64,000 bases of DNA, from the NCBI RefSeq assembly GCF_004565475.1, contig NZ_SRHX01000004.1, positions 1 through 64,000 on the forward strand, in the 5' to 3' direction. The stretch comes from Lonepinella koalarum (GTDB lineage Bacteria > Pseudomonadota > Gammaproteobacteria > Enterobacterales > Pasteurellaceae). Below, piece by piece: positions 61,556-64,000 of this stretch; position 1 is the first letter of the stretch; each line of letters opens with the position of its first letter. Below the pieces are notes generated by a model, which was given only the letters and a program-made list of their open reading frames with translations, had not been told where the DNA came from and made no database searches. The position numbers and the translations under genes were made by a program.

Positions 61556-62143
61556 ATGAGTAAACGCCGTATTGTGATTGGAATTAGCGGAGCAAGTGGC
61601 TTTCAATATGGTTATTGTGCTTTGCAAATGTTACAAAAAATCGAAGATATTGAAACGCACTTGGTGATTTCTAAGGGCGCAGAAATGACTCGCCAGCTTG
61701 AAACTGATTATTCAGCGCAACAAATCAGTGCATTAGCGGATGTGGTACATCCCATTCAAAATCTAGGGGCAAGTATTTCTAGTGGATCTTTTAAAACCAT
61801 AGGAATGCTGGTTGCGCCTTGTTCTATGCGTTCACTTGCAGCGATTGCTCATGGTATGAGCGATAACCTATTGACCAGAGCAGCAGATGTCACCTTAAAA
61901 GATCGCCGTCGTTTAGTGTTAATGGCTCGAGAAACACCGTTAAATCTCGCTCATATTGATAATATGCGTAAAGTCACCGAAATGGGAGCTATTGTTTTCC
62001 CCCCTGTACCAGCGTTTTATAACAAACCACAATCGGTTGACGATATTTTAAAACATAGCGTTGCCCGAGCCTTGGATTTATTCGATATACATATTTCGAT
62101 GCCACGCTGGGGTGAACAAGGTAAAAGTGAAATGGATGAATAA
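61556..62143 (+). CDS. UbiX-type flavin prenyltransferase
   Basis: A 195-residue flavin prenyltransferase of the UbiX/Pad1/LpdB family that makes prenyl-FMN for the UbiD partner. [14 protein letters not shown] at the N-terminus, [26 protein letters not shown] in the middle and [16 protein letters not shown] are diagnostic. It sits directly after the decarboxylase gene, the order seen in aromatic acid decarboxylase operons. Confidence 0.88.
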   Translation: MSKRRIVIGISGASGFQYGYCALQMLQKIEDIETHLVISKGAEMTRQLETDYSAQQISALADVVHPIQNLGASISSGSFKTIGMLVAPCSMRSLAAIAHGMSDNLLTRAADVTLKDRRRLVLMARETPLNLAHIDNMRKVTEMGAIVFPPVPAFYNKPQSVDDILKHSVARALDLFDIHISMPRWGEQGKSEMDE

Positions 62144-62169
62144 TCAATTAAATTCTTAAGGAGTATCTT

Positions 62170-62895
62170 ATGACAATGCCAATTGGTCCATTTGTGAATG
62201 GCTCTGCCGTCTTATTAGGCGGTTTACTCGGTGCTTTTATGGGGGTGAAATTACCTGAACGTGTACGAGCCAGTTTAAATCCCTTATTTGGTCTAACTTC
62301 TGCTGGTTTGGGGGTGATGGCAATCCCCGGCGTAAAATACTACGCTGCAGTTGTGCTTGCCTCCGTACTTGGTTTAGCCATCGGCGAATGGTTATACCTA
62401 GAAAAAGGCATTAATAAAGGGGCGGGTAAATTACGTGGTGTGGTAGATAAAATCTTTCCTCCTGTACAAGGTTTAAGCCCCGATGAATTTGTCGAAAAAT
62501 TTGTCGCTATTTTGGTTTTATTCTGTGCCAGTGGCACGGGGGTATTTGGTTCAATGAATGAGGGTATGACTGGCGATCCGTCCATTTTATACATTAAAAC
62601 CATTTTAGACTTCTTTACTGCAGGTATTTTTGCGATTACATTAGGCTATGCTGTTTCAGCTATCGCTATACCGCAATTAGCCATTCAGTTGACATTATTC
62701 TTCTTGGCGACATTAATCGTACCGTTAACAACTGCCGAAATGCGCGCCGACTTTGCCGCTTGTGGCGGATTAATTATGTTAGCAACGGGGTTACGTATTA
62801 TGGGAATAAAATCTTTCCCTGTGGCAAATATGTTACCGGGGTTAATTTTAGTCATGCCAATATCTCATTTATGGGCAACCTATATTGCAAATTAA
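62170..62895 (+). CDS. yqgA: DUF554/YqgA family membrane protein
   Basis: A 241-residue membrane protein with about 6-7 helices, close to E. coli YqgA: GPFVNGSAVLLGGLLGA, FCASGTGVFGSMNEGMTGDPSIL and NMLPGLILVMPISH. Function unknown, perhaps transport. It lies 26 bases after the UbiX-type gene with an AAGGAG ribosome site, so it is likely in the same operon, and ends at a terminator. Confidence 0.88.
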   Translation: MTMPIGPFVNGSAVLLGGLLGAFMGVKLPERVRASLNPLFGLTSAGLGVMAIPGVKYYAAVVLASVLGLAIGEWLYLEKGINKGAGKLRGVVDKIFPPVQGLSPDEFVEKFVAILVLFCASGTGVFGSMNEGMTGDPSILYIKTILDFFTAGIFAITLGYAVSAIAIPQLAIQLTLFFLATLIVPLTTAEMRADFAACGGLIMLATGLRIMGIKSFPVANMLPGLILVMPISHLWATYIAN

Positions 62896-62906
62896 ATTGA
62901 ATGAAC

Positions 62907-62936
62907 GCCACTATTGACCATAATAGTGGCTTTTTT
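62907..62936 (+). terminator. intrinsic terminator after yqgA
   Basis: GCCACTATT and AATAGTGGC form a 9-bp stem with a 6-base loop, followed by six T. It ends the decarboxylase operon and lies just before yhbP. Confidence 0.9.
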
Positions 62937-62958
62937 CTTGAGTAAGGATTTATTTACT

Positions 62959-63393
62959 ATGATTCCAGTTCCCCAATCTATCATTGATTTTCTGCAAACC
63001 CATCACGTTGTGAGTTTAACGACAATGTTCAATAATGAACTGTGGGCGGCGAGCTGTTTTTATGTTTTTGATCAAAAAAACACCGCACTTTGGATTATGA
63101 CAAGCCAACAAACTAAACATGGCGGAATGATGTTACAACAGCCTAAAATTGTAGGAACAATCGCCGGACAGCCCAAAATCGTACAAGATATTCAAGGTAT
63201 TCAATTTACCGCACATACTCGTTTTATTGATGATCCTAATGAGTACAAAATAGCTCTTGCCCATTATGCCAAAAAACATACTATGGCAAAATTATTGCAT
63301 ACCGATATTTGGCATATCACATTTGATGAAATTAAATTTACCAGTAATAAATTGCTTTTTGCTCAAAAAACTTACTGGAAAAGAACAGATTAA
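62959..63393 (+). CDS. yhbP: YhbP-type FMN-binding split-barrel protein
   Basis: A 144-residue UPF0306/YhbP family protein with a pyridoxamine-phosphate-oxidase-like split barrel that may bind FMN. HHVVSLTTM, TSQQTKHG, GTIAGQPKIVQDIQGIQF and the ending FDEIKFTSNKLLFAQKTYW match E. coli YhbP. Start at 62959 with AAGGA 11 bases upstream; the longer frame from 62914 overlaps the terminator. Cellular role unknown. Confidence 0.88.
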   Translation: MIPVPQSIIDFLQTHHVVSLTTMFNNELWAASCFYVFDQKNTALWIMTSQQTKHGGMMLQQPKIVGTIAGQPKIVQDIQGIQFTAHTRFIDDPNEYKIALAHYAKKHTMAKLLHTDIWHITFDEIKFTSNKLLFAQKTYWKRTD

Positions 63394-64000
63394 GGTTGAT
63401 AACCGTCGGCGAGAAGATCAGCTAATATAGGTGGCATTGGCGTGGTCGATAATCTCACCACACAAGGAAAGAAAAGCTGTGGATCCGGCGTAACCGGTAA
63501 AATATGACAATTTGACAAGGTTAAATTCTCCACTTCTGAAATAGGTAATAACGCGGCAGCTTTAATACCGGATTCAATCCAATCAATAGTGACAGATGGC
63601 TGTGAAACCTGCATTAATACATTAGGTTCAATACCATTCTTCCGCAATTTATCTAACAACAGCGCGGACGTTCCACGCCCTCCACTACGTTTAAGTAAGA
63701 TTAATGGCAGTTTAGCTAAATCTGTTAAATGTAATTGAGCGACTGGAGAAATTAAATCATTATGTACCACGGCGACTAATGCCGTACTCGGACAAGCTAT
63801 ATAATCATATCCCTGCATATTTTCAGGTTTTTGCATAAATGCAATATCAATAATTTTCTGCTGTAATAAATATTCTAAATGATCAGAATCTGACACCATC
63901 ACATCAATTTTTAAGTTTGATGATCTTGCCTGCCATTGTAAAATTAAGGGAGTAAAATATTCTTGAAATAAATGTGTTAACCCAATTTGTAAGCATTGTC
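63390..64000 (-). CDS. LysR-family transcriptional regulator, partial
   Basis: The minus-strand frame runs off the right edge and ends at 63390; about 203 residues of the C-terminal effector-binding domain are visible (periplasmic-binding-like fold): LTHLFQEYFTPLILQWQARS, then DIAFMQKPENMQGYDYI and GGRGTSALLLDKLRKNGIEPN. The DNA-binding domain lies outside. It is convergent with yhbP and overlaps its end by 4 bases. It may regulate the neighbouring decarboxylase cluster, but the arrangement is not the usual divergent one. Confidence 0.85.
   Translation of the reverse strand, partial: QCLQIGLTHLFQEYFTPLILQWQARSSNLKIDVMVSDSDHLEYLLQQKIIDIAFMQKPENMQGYDYIACPSTALVAVVHNDLISPVAQLHLTDLAKLPLILLKRSGGRGTSALLLDKLRKNGIEPNVLMQVSQPSVTIDWIESGIKAAALLPISEVENLTLSNCHILPVTPDPQLFFPCVVRLSTTPMPPILADLLADGYQP

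Overview
The window is a 64 kb chromosomal segment of a Pasteurellaceae bacterium of the Haemophilus/Aggregatibacter type. DNA is AT-rich. By eye I find 33 perfect copies of the Haemophilus-type DNA uptake signal (AAGTGCGGT or its complement), several as inverted pairs at gene ends. Gene content and short gaps match Haemophilus influenzae relatives: ispB-queH, gloA-rnt-antiporter, accB-accC-yhdT-panF, ampD facing pilABCD, and menF-menD. No tRNA, rRNA, CRISPR array or complete insertion sequence was seen.

Layout. 0-8.6 kb: a tetranucleotide repeat at the left edge, ispB, queH, a broken higB with intact higA, mpl, fbp, gloA, rnt, an Na+/H+ antiporter-family gene and priC. 8.6-9.0 kb: four tandem 101-bp structured repeats. 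9-17 kb (minus strand): panF, yhdT, accC, accB, aroQ, menC, a MntA/HepT toxin-antitoxin pair, menB and menH, with GGGCGGA palindromes between some of them. 17-22 kb: a TRAP dicarboxylate-type transporter and an alanine/glycine:Na+ symporter behind a tandem glycine riboswitch. 22-28.3 kb: a small acetyltransferase, yacG, coaE and pilDCBA (type IV pilus/competence), then ampD and a HAD phosphatase in the other direction. 28.3-32 kb: bamE, yejK, yejL, yejM. 32-39.2 kb: sulfate uptake (cysA, cysW, cysT, sbp) facing sulfate reduction (cysH, cysD, cysN). 39.3-50 kb: pflA, lexA, menD, menF, alaA, proC, rdgC, a tryptophan permease, a methyltransferase and an epimerase-like gene. 50-54 kb: an attenuator-controlled his operon (hisG, hisD, hisC) interrupted by a RhuM fragment. 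54.5-59.8 kb: one 1750-residue exonuclease-RecQ-UvrD fusion. 60-64 kb: a UbiD/UbiX-type aromatic acid decarboxylase pair, yqgA, yhbP and the C-terminal part of a LysR regulator cut by the right edge.

The genes cover menaquinone synthesis (menF, D, H, C, B), the first steps of fatty acid synthesis (accBC), cell-wall recycling (mpl, ampD), sulfate assimilation through an APS-reductase-type CysH without a CysC kinase, natural competence pili and histidine synthesis. Visible regulation includes a glycine riboswitch, a his leader peptide with attenuator, a likely TrpR operator, weak SOS boxes before lexA and three possible CRP sites.

The core is conserved. Novelty lies in small accessory pieces inserted at operon junctions (higBA remnant, HepT/MntA, RhuM fragment), the 101-bp array, the left-edge repeat and the large fused helicase. 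The helicase is my best candidate for an undescribed DNA-processing or defence activity, but the sequence alone does not prove that.
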